Assembly: GCA_025267735.1 (NCBI GenBank)
Contig: CM046295.1
Location: forward strand, 18,818,938 to 18,882,937
DNA: 64,000 nt
Origin: Mactra quadrangularis
Taxonomy: Eukaryota; Mollusca; Bivalvia; Venerida; Mactridae
Reading direction: 5' to 3'
Below the pieces are notes generated by a model. That model saw nothing but the letters and a program-made list of their open reading frames with translations. It did no database searches and was not told where the DNA came from. Positions 35,074 to 46,657 of the stretch are shown here, piece by piece (position 1 is the stretch's first letter; the number at the start of each line of letters is the position of its first letter). The translations under genes were made by a program, and so were the position numbers.

Positions 35074-36825
35074 ATGGCTACATCAAGCAATCAACAGAAG
35101 AATTCAAGTATAAAAGGATCAGACTTCGTGTATGATCTTGTGTGTAAACCTTGCCATCTTGATGATATAGCAAAACCTGCATTTGGATATTGTAATGATT
35201 GCGATGAACATCTTTGTTCCATGTGCTATGTTAACCACAAGAAATTGAGACCAAGTAGACATCATAAACTATTGGATTCCAGTTCTATGCCTCAAACACA
35301 AACACTTGATGACACAGACACAGCAGCATCTGATAGTCTTACTACACCGTGTGTGAAACATAGCCAGAAGTGCATTGAATATTACTGCAATGATCACAAG
35401 GTGACACTTTGTAGCGTTTGTGTCACTTTGAATCATACCAAGCCTTGTAAAGTTGATTATATCCCTGATATCTCCAAAACTGTTCTGAATAGCGATATCT
35501 TACGAGAGATAATTGCTAGAGCACGGTCCATTGAGGTCGAGTGTGACTCCGTGAAGAATAGAATATCACAGGATACACAGCAAACGATAGCGTCTTTAAA
35601 AAAATCACAGTCTGATTTGAAGAAATACAGAAATGACCTAAACAGGAAACTTGATAGCCAGGAAAAAGAAATTACCAAGAAAATTACTGATTTGACGGTA
35701 GATAATTACAACAAAGTAAAGAGCACTGGAACAAAATGCGATGTTATGAAAGCGGATACTCAGCTGCAAAAGGATACACTGAATCAAATGAATAAATCCA
35801 AACAGCCAAATCAACTATTTATAGAAATACAACAAACCAGAAAAATCCTAGACGAATATGAGGACAGTCTACAATCTATTGAAAGCCAACATCACCTTGA
35901 TGAGTATCAGTTTATACCAAATACAGCTATACTTGAAGCCAAAAACGTACTTGGGACTATATCATCACAACAACAAGTCATGTCACCATCTACCCGCTCC
36001 AATATACCATCACAAAGACATCAGCGTATAGATATCAAACCGACATACAAGGATGAAATATTGGTGAAAACAAGTGGAGACCAGGATGAGTGTTTGATCA
36101 CAGGTATAACTGAAATAGTACCAGATATTTTGGTATTAGCTGATTATAACAACCAGTCAATCAAACTTGTTGATGTACAAAGTAAATCGGTTACATCAAC
36201 ACTCAGACTAGAATATCTACCCTGGGATATAACAACAATATCTACAACAGAAGTTGCTGTCACCGTACCTAATGGACCATATATACAGTTTATTACAGTA
36301 TCTAACAACATGAAGGAGTCTCGTAGGATAAATACCAATGGTAAATGTCATGGTATATGTTATCATCAAGATAAACTTATTGTTACATACTGTTTTCCAG
36401 GTAAACTTGAAATGCTTGATATGAAAGGTAAAGTGATAAAATCAATAACCACAGATACAACAGGTAAAGATATATTCTCTGATCCACACTATGTACAAGC
36501 TACCAACAAAAACATTGATATCGCTGATTATGGTAACAACAACATATTAATGGTAGATTATAACGGTATTGTTATATCTAGATGTGAAGTGAAGAATCCT
36601 CGTGGAATGGCTTTGTTAAAGGATAGCAGTATTTTAATATGTTCCAGTGGTGAATATAAACTATATCAACTAACGGGAGATATAAAGAAGTGTACCGTTA
36701 TGTTACAAGATGTAGAAAGTCTTCAAGCTATATGTGTAAATCATCAACATAGTAAAGTGTATATTAGTAGGAATAAGTATTATGACAGCAAGATAAACAA
36801 CAATGTTCTTGTATGGAACATATAA
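35074..36825 (+). CDS. TRIM-like B-box/coiled-coil/NHL protein, copy 3 (intact)
   Basis: A 583-residue product from one exon, with the same architecture as copy 2: two B-box-like modules with all zinc ligands kept (residues 24-64 and 93-125), coiled coil at about 140-275, linker, six-blade propeller from about 346. No RING. Against copy 2 I count by eye about 30 changed residues in the first 345 positions, about half of them in the linker, and about 45 in the last 237, which include one extra residue in blade 6 (RNKYYDSK-like). In the propeller the silent differences are only about 7-10. Many changed codons differ at two or three bases inside identical flanks. The ATG follows AG at 35070-35071 by two bases. 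It was probably made by unit duplication from the same ancestor as copy 2. Confidence 0.93.
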   Translation: MATSSNQQKNSSIKGSDFVYDLVCKPCHLDDIAKPAFGYCNDCDEHLCSMCYVNHKKLRPSRHHKLLDSSSMPQTQTLDDTDTAASDSLTTPCVKHSQKCIEYYCNDHKVTLCSVCVTLNHTKPCKVDYIPDISKTVLNSDILREIIARARSIEVECDSVKNRISQDTQQTIASLKKSQSDLKKYRNDLNRKLDSQEKEITKKITDLTVDNYNKVKSTGTKCDVMKADTQLQKDTLNQMNKSKQPNQLFIEIQQTRKILDEYEDSLQSIESQHHLDEYQFIPNTAILEAKNVLGTISSQQQVMSPSTRSNIPSQRHQRIDIKPTYKDEILVKTSGDQDECLITGITEIVPDILVLADYNNQSIKLVDVQSKSVTSTLRLEYLPWDITTISTTEVAVTVPNGPYIQFITVSNNMKESRRINTNGKCHGICYHQDKLIVTYCFPGKLEMLDMKGKVIKSITTDTTGKDIFSDPHYVQATNKNIDIADYGNNNILMVDYNGIVISRCEVKNPRGMALLKDSSILICSSGEYKLYQLTGDIKKCTVMLQDVESLQAICVNHQHSKVYISRNKYYDSKINNNVLVWNI

Positions 36826-37391
36826 ATATTCTCATCAATACGTACTTTACATTACATATCATCAGTTTGACATCACACTTCTTGTATTGAATGTTTGACT
36901 TTATGTACATTGACATTAATTATGTTCAGACCTAATTTAACAGTTTTAATCAAAGTACTGAATGTACAGTAAAGTCAAGAGACAAAAATGTTGTAATTTT
37001 ACCATCAATATATATTTGTTTGGCGTATGTATCACTATAGGATGTTGAAGTTTTTTAGTATAGAACAAGGGAAAGTGCTTTTGTATGGAATATATGAATA
37101 TATATGTATATTGACTTTAATTATGATTAAAAAATTAGAACTTTAAAATCAAAGTACTGAACATACTGAAACGTCAAGTAACATTATTGCTGACATATGG
37201 TGATATAAGGGAAAGTGCTTTTTATTGAACATATAAATATATATGTACATTAACTTTAATTATGATCAAAACTTAAATCTTTAATATCAAAGTACTGAAC
37301 GTACTGAAACGTCAAGAACCATTATTGCTGACATGCAGTGCTTGAGACAAAACAAAACCTAACTTTACGGTTGTAAACAATGTACTGAATA
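36826..37391. other. 3' flank of copy 3 with a local tandem duplication
   Basis: About 150 bases (AGGGAAAGTGCTTTT to TTGCTGACAT) occur twice in a row, near 37069-37205 and 37208-37340, unlike the single version in units 1 and 2. The 25-bp minisatellite is missing: TTGCTGACATGCAGTGC runs directly into CTTGAGACAAAACAAAACC. Confidence 0.65.
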
Positions 37392-37600
37392 TACGGTACC
37401 CATTTGAAATTTGGAGACATTTCCACTTTATAGGCTTATACAAAATTAATAGTTTTTATCTATAACAGATTATTTTAATATGTTATTTAGTTTTGCTTTG
37501 TGTTTTGGTCATCATTATAACTAAGACTAGTCTATTCAAATAGCATATATATGTCATTGAAAATAATTACAATAAACATTACTTTGGAGGCTTAAGTTTG
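37392..37600. mobile_element. Degenerate relative of the Tc1-like MITE
   Basis: GGTACCCATTTGAAATTTGG start, with a body as at 26888-27200. Truncated at right by SINE material. Confidence 0.5.
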
Positions 37601-37659
37601 TAGTTCATGAGTTGTGTGTTTTGCCAATATTTGCTGAACGTCACGTAACATGGAACCAA

Positions 37660-38195
37660 ATAAACCCAGGTCTGTAGTGCTAATGTATTTTTTCTGCTTT
37701 TATTTGGTTTAACGCCGTAGCTACACATTGTACAGGTCTTGTGACAGCAGCCAGTCAACCTACTCACTCCTCCTGGATTTAGATGTTAACCAACTACTAA
37801 GCGCATTATTTCGTCAGTGACTGACAACTGCCCTACATAATTAAGAACCATTGGTAGGAGGGAGAATGACCATAGAAAAAATTTCATGACCAAGCTTCAG
37901 TAGACTTGCATGCTACCAATAGAGGTAGCCCGGCGGCTTAGTGCAGTTGGTAGCGCACCAGGATAAAGTGACCCAAAAGAGGAACGGATTCAAATTCCCT
38001 CAGGGAGTTTATAACTTACTTGAAAATTTGACAATAATGCCAAATTTCCTTTATGATGGGTATATGGAATGAGATGAATATGTAATTTTCAAGCATTGTG
38101 GAGGGTAATTTGAGTACCGATTTAAGACAAATGTCCAGGAGAGCTAGGTTAGGTGCGCTGGAGGCAGTTATATTACCTTGAATTGTGTTGACAAC
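37660..38195 (+). mobile_element. SINE-A with nested SINE-B, unit 3
   Basis: CCCAGGTCTGTAGTGC at the left; the interruption by a SINE-B on the minus strand spans about 37685-37934, whose head is damaged. SINE-A then resumes with CTTAGTGCAGTTGGTAGCGC and continues to GAATTGTGTTGAC. Confidence 0.7.
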
Positions 38196-38745
38196 CTATG
38201 CACTGTTCCTGGAAAGGCTAAATGTCTGGATTAAGTTGTAAACCAGTTAATAGACACATACAGATATGTAATTCCGTCAATGTATGAAAACTGTTTTATT
38301 TTTTATTTATTGGAGTTAACGCCGTATCGACACAATTTAGGTCATTTCACAGCGTCCAGTGCACCTAACCTAGCTTTCCTATAACCAGTACTTACCTACC
38401 CTTCCACAAGGCCGGAAACTTCTCCATATTTTCTCTAATCAATGGAGGAAATCGACATTATTGTCAAATTTTCATGGAAGGGTATAACCTCCCCGGGCAG
38501 GATTCGAACCCGCACCCCCTCGGACACGAGTATCCAAATCCCAGCGCGCTACCAACTGCGCTATAGACCTGGGTTGTATGAAAACTGCCCTACATGGTTA
38601 TGAAGCAGTTTTAGAAGGGAGAAATGGCTCAGAAAATAATCTAATGGCAAAAATCTTAGGCAAGCATTCCCCGTCTGGGTATCTAACTCTAAACATTCAA
38701 TCTGTAGACTTGTTCTCGACCAACTGAGCTAGCCGGGTTGCTTCT
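38196..38745 (-). mobile_element. SINE-B-like body split by a later SINE
   Basis: The minus-strand body, as at 17421-17640, is interrupted after TGTATGAAAACTG by the SINE at 38294-38574 and then continues to CAACTGAGCTAGCCGGGTTG. Confidence 0.65.
38294..38574 (-). mobile_element. Complete SINE-A insertion with 13-bp target duplication
   Basis: 281 bases flanked by TGTATGAAAACTG at 38281-38293 and 38575-38587. The minus-strand head (CAGGTCTATAGCGCAGTTGG at its 5' end) has clear A- and B-boxes (GGTTCGAATCC in reverse). The T-rich left end is the tail. Units 1, 2 and 4 show the uninterrupted site (about 17515, 28030, 55378), so the insertion happened in unit 3 after duplication. Confidence 0.93.
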
Positions 38746-39308
38746 ACAATACTAATGACAAGATATTGTTAAAAAAATAATTATTACGAATTCTTTATTT
38801 TAGTTTTTTTTGTTGAAAAAACAAATGACACCATACATTTCATAATATAGAATAAATTATTTCAAATCCCTCATTGTACTAATACACAATTTATATACAA
38901 CATAATTAAATTAATAAAACAGAAAAAAATAATATGGTGTCATATTTCTGCCATTAGATGGCAACCTTACTAGCAAGTGAATAAATTGATAATCTAGTTA
39001 CGCTTTAGTAAACTACTAAATGATCTGATTTATTATTTGGTTATCAGGTGGCAGAAATATACCACAAACGGTTAATGTGTTTTTTATATTTAACACTGAT
39101 CTGAAGTCCCATACCGGTTAGACAAAATAATTTAATTGAAATAATCCATAAAAAAATTCTGAAATTGAAAAAAACATACTCCTAGAGTAAAAGGTCAACA
39201 TAAACTAATGCCTAGCTCTTACTGTCCCGGTGTACAGACACGGTGAGTTGTTATTTGGACACCCGGGCAAATCTTAGCCACACCGGTTTTGCCGCCACGT
39301 TCTCTTCT

Positions 39309-39592
39309 TTTTTGTTGGATTTAACGGCGTAGCAACACATTGTATTGGTTATATCGCGGCGGTTAGTCCACATATACTCACTGTTCCTGGAAAGGCTAAA
39401 TCTATGGATTAAGCTGTTTACCAACTACTAGGTGCACTCTTCCTGCAGTGACTGACTACTGTCCAATATGATTTGAATTAGTGGTAGAAGGGAGAATGGC
39501 TGAAGAAATTATTATATGACCAAGCTCAACAAAAAAATGCCAGGCCCGGGAAACGAATCCACAACCGCTCGATCAATAAACTTGTGTCTAAA
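39309..39592 (-). mobile_element. SINE-B copy, paralogue of 574-865
   Basis: TTTTTTGTTGGATTTAACGG start and decayed head at right, matching the unit 1 copy. Confidence 0.65.
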
Positions 39593-41094
39593 TCTCATCA
39601 CTAATATTCCCAGTCATTCTGGTCCATCTGCTACAAAGTCCTGTTGTACAGCATAGCACACATCGGTACGGTGTGGACAGGGCACAGCAATAAACAACGT
39701 GCACATTTAGCGCTTTAAATATTCTAAGCAAGGAAATTAAAAATACAAAAAGCAGAACATAAAAACTCAACATGGAATGTACGTACATAAAATACATTCT
39801 TATACAATAACAGTGTAACAACAATCCCCAGTCTAATGTGAAATCCTCACACATTAGATAATTTAACAGAGGCGTGCATGCAAGTTATCTGGATTTGCGA
39901 ACATATTCACTGTAGGACACTTGCTTTATGATTTCAGGCATACAAATAGCTAGGAAAGCAAAAATTCAGAAACTGAATAGGGGGGACTAGGGGCCTCAAC
40001 TAGTTAGGAAGTAAAAAATTCAGAAATTGAAATATTGTATTCTAAAAATACAAACAAATTGATAAAGTTTTGAGAAATATTGATATTTTCAAATTTAAAT
40101 ATTTTTGTGTGTATTTTTCAATAAATCAATCTTTTTAATTACCATATGGGCATAATAATGGAATTATTATGTAGACCCACTTTTTAAGTCAATGTAATTA
40201 GCATTTTCAAAGGTAAGCAACTTAATTTTTTTGTGTTGTCTAACCTAAGTCTTTCCGCGGGTATCACTAAAACACGGAATGGAGATTTTGAGGCGAAATG
40301 GACTAAATGGAGATTTTATGGCGAAATGGAGTTTTAATTGTATAATAACTTTTTTTCGACTGATAATATTTATTTTGTTTACTGAAAATGAACATAGGTA
40401 TAATATACTACACAAATATCGATAAAATTAAAAAAAATGTTTTACTTAGAATGATTTATTGCCGAATTCGTACAAATTATCGTACCAAAGTCCATTTCGT
40501 AAACTAATTGGAGACGAAATGGAGTCTTAATTGTTTCATATAACCTGTATCAAGAATGTCGATCCTGTCGGCGAGTTGTAACCTTTGTTCTTGGGTTTTG
40601 GCGTCAGTTAGAAATGATTCCTGTCCCTTGCTACATCGTCAAAAGTCGCGATCGTCGAAAGGACCCGATTAAAGTGTCATGCAACTTGAAATAGGAATGA
40701 ACACACTGATAATAATAAAATTATAGCATTTTTCTATTTTAACAATATCTTATTGATATTTTTTAAAGATGTGTCCATGAACAGCCACTCACTTGTTTGA
40801 AAGAGACCCCAGCATTCAACATTCCATTGGCTACGCCACGATCATGCATCGACATTCGTGCAATGTTTTACGTTTTTTTACTTATAAAGTTAACAAGGAT
40901 TCATGCAAAGTGAAATTTGATACTCACCACTCTCTGCACGAACATTTCGTGTCAAAATGTGTAAACCACACCCTGTGTGCCGATTGAGTGCATCGGACCG
41001 TATCAAATTATTTTTTCCCACAAATCGGTAGAAAATGACACAAAAATCACCTCTGCAAAGTTTAATAAGGATCCATTGGCCCGTTATAAAATAA

Positions 41095-41361
41095 TCAAAA
41101 TTTGAAAAGTGATCGGTTAGAACTTTTGTTCAGTGTATATTCACCCATACTGTCGTTTGAGCTAATCTTTTGTCTCTTACGTTGTTTATTGGACTTTGCT
41201 AGTGGAATGGTGGTTAATACGTCCTCTTCGTGTTGACTATTTAAAACGTCGAACGGATTGTTTGTCAAAACCTGACCACTTACAGTGTTCGCAATATCAC
41301 CACTATCACCGGAACTTTGTATATCCATTTTAACAATGTTTAAGCTACTTAAGTCCAACAA
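41095..41361 (-). CDS. Small unrecognised ORF, possibly a retroelement fragment
   Basis: 88 codons on the minus strand; a likelier start is the second Met (residue 12, MDIQSSGDSG). The product is polar, with an NPFDVLN-like motif near residues 35-41 and a basic KQRKRQK stretch near 59-65 that could be a nuclear signal. NPF/YDVL-type words also occur near the start of LINE ORF1-like proteins, so it may be a retroelement relic. Unit 1 has a stop at residue 46. I do not assign a function. Confidence 0.3.
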   Translation of the reverse strand: MLDLSSLNIVKMDIQSSGDSGDIANTVSGQVLTNNPFDVLNSQHEEDVLTTIPLAKSNKQRKRQKISSNDSMGEYTLNKSSNRSLFKF

Positions 41362-43534
41362 AAAGTACTTAGAAAATTAAAAAAATCAGTATATGCGGAG
41401 AGCTGATTTAAAACACGTCAGCCATGTTTGACCGGAAGCGGAAAACATTCAAGATTGGTCGTTTAAATTGAAACAAGGGCGTATTTATCATATCAGTCAG
41501 AAGTAAGGTCTCAATTATTTAATATAACACAGGATGCACTTTTACTGACCAAAAAAATATTGCTAATATTTTTTTCTATAGTGGTTACACTGTTAATGTA
41601 AATTTAACTGTTAAGATTTTGTCAACATGTTTGTTAGTTATGTTAAAGATACAAACTGACAAAAACTTTGTTTAGATATATGATTAGACAGTTGACAAGT
41701 GACAATGGTCAATAGTGCGTAACTGATTGCTAGGTGTTTAACACTCGTCAAAACTTGATTACATAAACAAGATTAGCGGCAGAATTATTAATTGAATTTT
41801 AGACAACGGTGACCCCCTCTCAGCCAATCAAATTACTTAAAAAGTGTTTGATAAATCCCATAACACACGGTAAAATGTTTGATATTATCAGATCGTTTTC
41901 TCCGTGCGTTAAACTCGAGAAAACATTGACTGAAAGTATGGGGTGCAACAAGACTTTTTTTAAGTGGGGTGCACACTAAGAACAAAATGAAATGTTATAG
42001 TTCGTATACAAGCGGCCACGAACATTGGAAAAGTCTATGATCTTATTTGTTGACAAGCGTAAGTCATTAAATAGTACAACCCCTTGTTAAAAGTCTAGAT
42101 CCGCCCCATAATCAGTTTAATACAATTAACTGAAATGCTTCAATAAGCTTATCTGTATTTAGTCTGGATTACCTGCCCCTTACCACTATCGTTATCAGGT
42201 CAGGCAAAGCACGATCATGGCTGCACTTCCAGTTTTTATTCAGATAACAAAATTATCGTATACGTTTTCTTTATCTGCATGATCATTTGCTGACAATAGT
42301 AACTTTAGTAGGAATTCGGTACTATATAAGAAATTCAAAGTCGATTTACTGATTGCTCGTATACTTAGCGAACAATTAAGCAAAAACCATGTCTCGAAGT
42401 GAACACAATTCAGACATGAAATAGTCTCGTTAGAATTTCGGAAACTTTATCTATCATAAATGTAACCGAACTACTAAAAAATGTATCCACTGTAATTCTT
42501 GTACTGTGATCTTTAGATTTAAGCCCGTGTAGTGAGAAATGTTCATATGAAAACCTTATCATCCAATACCTAATTCATTAATAAGGCTAAGCCATTATCA
42601 TGCTTTGCCTGACGTTCTTTTACCTGTCAAAGTACGACTGGGAACCGGACAAATCTATTTGAAAGGTAACCGAAGTTTTGAAAAATTAACTGTCCTTATT
42701 GCTTATTACCGGGAGACAAGGAAGCGCATATTTTTACAAGTCTAAAACTACTGCAAACGAATGATTTTATTGAATTCATCCGATCAAGTTAATACAACAT
42801 GTTATGTTATTTTAAAGAAAACCAAGATCTATATTTAAGACAAAAAGCTTTTCGATCAAATGTATTTTGGATAGTTCATACTTTCAACAAAACAAATGTT
42901 TAGGCGTCATCATGCACTGTTTATATCTTGATGGTTTTAAGCAGGAGAAAAAAATATTGGTAGGGGTTGATTCAAAGGTCCACTTGTTCCTACAAAATAG
43001 AACGACCAGTACTATGTAACACAATGCAATTCACATCTATTCACTCCCTTGATTACAAATTAAATCGACTATATATGAGAAATATTGTCTAAAATGAATA
43101 TTCGCATGTTTATTAGGTATAACTATAACAATGCAGAAAATGATGAAATTCGTAAAACAATAACATGTACTTACAGCCTAATAACACTCTTGGTTAGCCA
43201 AAACATTCTCTAGTTCTGCGATAAAGAATTATTCCTAAGACGACTCGCCACTGTGATTATTTATCATAAATGATTTTTTATCCATTGTTTAACTGCCGAT
43301 ATGTACATGGGCACAAACATTTATATCCGCGAATAACACAATCTAAATGTTGTTCATGAGTTTTAATTAGCTTTCGCACGAAATTCACGACACAAATATC
43401 GTACGCTTTAGATTAAGGCCAACCATATTTCTCTGCGTTTTATATGGCTTTAAGGTGACAGTAGTATAAATACGTGACAACATAAATAAAAAAGGACATT
43501 ATAAACATATAATTTCCTACCCGTTGTCTAAGTC

Positions 43535-43627
43535 GGATAGAGTACTCGTAGAAGTTTGATATAAGATTTATCAACTCGCTTCGCTCGTTGATAAATCCTA
43601 TATCAAACTGCTACTCATGCTCTATCC
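43535..43627. repeat. 93-bp hairpin, unit 4 copy
   Basis: Same palindrome as 6241-6333 with two or three base changes, arms still pairing. Confidence 0.85.
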
Positions 43628-44279
43628 TATACATCTTCGATACACTGGCAATGACGATACTGTACAACAAAAGGAATGTTGATCGACATTATTTGGTCAG
43701 TTGATTAAATCTTCTATAAACATTTGGTCAGATAAGCGATCTACCATCAGTTGGCCAGTTAAGCATTAAATATTCAATTAGTCAGTAAATCGTTCTTTAT
43801 TCATTTAGTCAGTTAAGCGTCACATATATTTTATTCGGCCGATAAAAAAAATTCTTTAACGTTTTTTATAAATAATTTCATATCCATATTTTTATTCTTT
43901 ATTTCAATATACATTCATTTTTGTAACGAAAAGGAGAAGATTCCGAGCGTAGCTTTTCCAATTATATCATTCGGTTCATTATTAGACATAACATAATTTT
44001 AATATTACTTATAACGGATGATTTAGTTCTTTTAAAAGGTCGAGTGTTACGAGTTCTATTTCCATGCGGCATTAACTGGTACTCCGAACTGTCCCCAAAA
44101 TACATTACTGTTTTTCCATTATAATCTTCCCATATATATCTAAAAACATGTTTTTGAAATTATTTGATTTACAATTCTTATTTTTAATCTTATAAAAATG
44201 CCTCTCAATTTTTTTTCACATCATATAAATATTCTTTCCGTCCATTGTGATGTCTATCAATCCATGAAATTACATAAAG

Positions 44280-45455
44280 CATTGGTCAGTAAATATTATA
44301 TTCCTTTGGTCAGTAAAGCATTCTATATTCATTTAGTCAGTTAAACATTATTTATTCATTTGGTCAGTTAAGCCTTATATATTCATTTGGTCAGTTAAAC
44401 CTTATATATTCATTTGGTCAGTTAAACCTTATATATTCATTTGGTCAGTTAAACCTTATATATTCATTTGGTCAGTTAAACCTTATTTATTCATTTGGTC
44501 AGTTAAACCTTATATATTCATTTGGTCAGTTAAACCTTATATATTTATTTGGTCAGTTAAACCTTATATATTTATTTGGTCAGTTAAACCTTATATATTT
44601 ATTTGGTCAGTTAAACCTTATATATTTATTTGGTCAGTTAAGCCTTATATATTCATTTGGTCAGTTAAACCTTATATATTCATTTGGTCAGTTAAACCTT
44701 ATATATTTATTTGGTCAGTTAAACCTTATATATTTATTTGGTCAGTTAAACCTTATATATTTATTTGGTCAGTTAAACCTTATATATTTATTTGGTCAGT
44801 TAAATCTTATATATTCATTTGGTCAGTTAAACCTTATATATTCATTTGGTCAGTTAAGCCTTATATATATATTTGGTCAGTTAAACCTTATATATTCATT
44901 TGGTCAGTTGAGCCTTATATATTTATTTGGTCAGTTAAAACTTATATATTTATTTGGTCAGTTAAGCCTTATATATTCATTTGGTCAGTTAAGCCTTATA
45001 TATTTATTTGGTCAGTTAAGCATCTAATTTATATTTGGTCAGTTAAACCTTATAGATTTATTTGGTCAGTTAACCATTCTATATTCATTTGGTCAGTTAA
45101 AGATCATATCATATATTCATTTGGTCAGTTAAAGATTCTATATTCATTTGGTCAGTTAAGCATTCTATATTCATTCGGTCAGTTAAGCATTCTTCATGTA
45201 CATTCATTTGGTCAGTTAAGCATTCTATATTCATTTGGTCAGTTATAGATCTTATATTCATTTGGTCAGTTAAACATTCTATATTCATTTGGTCAGTTAA
45301 GCATTCTATATTCATTTGGTCAGTTAAGCATTCTATATTCATTTGGTCAGTTAAAGATTCTATATTCATTTGGTCAGTTAAGCCTTCTATATTCATTTGG
45401 TCAGTTAAGCCATCTATATTCATTTGGTCAGTTAAGCATTCTATATTCATTCAGT
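44280..45455. repeat. 27-bp minisatellite, about 43 monomers (unit 4)
   Basis: Two monomer forms run in blocks: TTATATATT(C/T)ATTTGGTCAG with TTAAACC in the left two-thirds, and TTCTATATTCATTTGGTCAG with TTAAGCA in the right third. This is the longest of the three arrays. The minus-strand 113-codon frame at 45109-45450 is a by-product. Confidence 0.94.
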
Positions 45456-45511
45456 TTAGCTTTCAACATTTTGGTAAGTTAAAAAAAATTTAAGTTCATA
45501 TCCTTTAATTA

Positions 45512-46657
45512 AGAAATAACTTACAGTTGTCTATATTTTGTTGTCTAATAAAACATAGGCACGAGTTGTGATGCGCGTATGATTAAATCACGAGTGCTTT
45601 AGCACGAGTGATTTAATTAGCGCATCAAACGAGTGCCTATGTTTTATTAGACAACAAAATATAGACAACTGTAAGTTATTTCGATTCTAACATCGCAAAA
45701 TACATCCCTAGAAAATATATATTTATAGAACTATTTTTAACTGTCAGAAACGCCATGCTGTTGAAATCCACCCCCAGGGCAAAGGCCAAAAATAGCCTTT
45801 ATTTACACAGTTCTCATTGATAATTGTTTCTAATTCCAAACAAATAATATTAAAATCTTATTTGAAAAAAATGGAACCCAAAACTAAATACGAATTGTCA
45901 TAGTTTTATTTGTGTGTTAAACATCATTCTTTAAAATAAGCGCCGTGAAATAAACATTCGACCTTGCCCTTAGTGAGTGACATTTTATAAACACATGATG
46001 ATGTAGCATTTAAGTTCGATGTTTTCGACGGAATATTGCAAATACTGCTTAAATAATTGGATGTTAACTGGATATTAGTGTGTTATCAGACAGTTTGATG
46101 GATATTTTTTAAAAGGTTGGATATAAATTGGATTTATGAACGCGTGTCAAGGAAGAATAGATTTTCGGAAAATCAACGCTGCTCGTGTCAGCTTGGATGA
46201 TTATGAACTTGAAAGAATACACGTAGCCAGTTCTATTATATTATGCTATGCACAGTTTGGCTTTAATTAAATAGTCAATCTTTGTATTTTTCGTATAATG
46301 GCTGGCATGATCGTCGGATGAAGGACAGGATGAAATGAAACAGCGGAACCGGGAAATGCTGGGACTTAGTCTTAGAAAACATCTTGAAGTAGGTCTTTTT
46401 TATGCTAGAATCGTTTTAAACTCAATTTATACCATTTTCGTTCAAGTAATAAGGTTTAGTACATGTTTTACATTTACTGACATGTTCCAAGGTTCTGTTA
46501 AAGTCAACCCTTATAAACTCGGGCACTATTTTCGGCTTTGCTCATTTAACGTGGGGAGTAAAATTTCAACAGCCGTCACGAGCTATATTTTGTTGAATAA
46601 TAAAGCATAGATGACGTCACATTAAATAAAGAGTGAAAGCGCACGTGCCTATGTTAG
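45512..46657. mobile_element. 1146-bp unit-4-specific insertion starting with a large palindrome
   Basis: Units 1 and 5 lack it. The five bases AATTA flank both sides (45507-45511 and 46658-46662), a likely target duplication. The left 170 bases form a palindrome. The phrase CTATATTTTGTTG plus TAATAAAACATAG is present at about 45530 and again, changed, at about 46582. A 91-codon ORF (46335-46610) is unrecognised. The family is unknown. Confidence 0.7.
45513..45682. repeat. 170-bp near-perfect palindrome
   Basis: Arms of about 84 bases begin GAAATAACTTACAGTTGTCT and end with the complement. The centre is CTCGTGCT-type pairing around GTGCTTTAGCAC at about 45598. Outer 45 bases pair perfectly, the middle with a few changes. 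It should form a cruciform or long hairpin. Confidence 0.9.

Noticed and set aside
38500..38574. tRNA gene on the minus strand
   Set aside because: Head of the inserted SINE-A with a 13-bp duplication.
45109..45450. 113-codon minus-strand ORF with repeated MNIECLTDQ words
   Set aside because: Also the 27-bp minisatellite read in the other direction.
44280..45455. Possible CRISPR array (regular short repeats)
   Set aside because: No unique spacers; monomers are contiguous and similar throughout, and the genome is animal.
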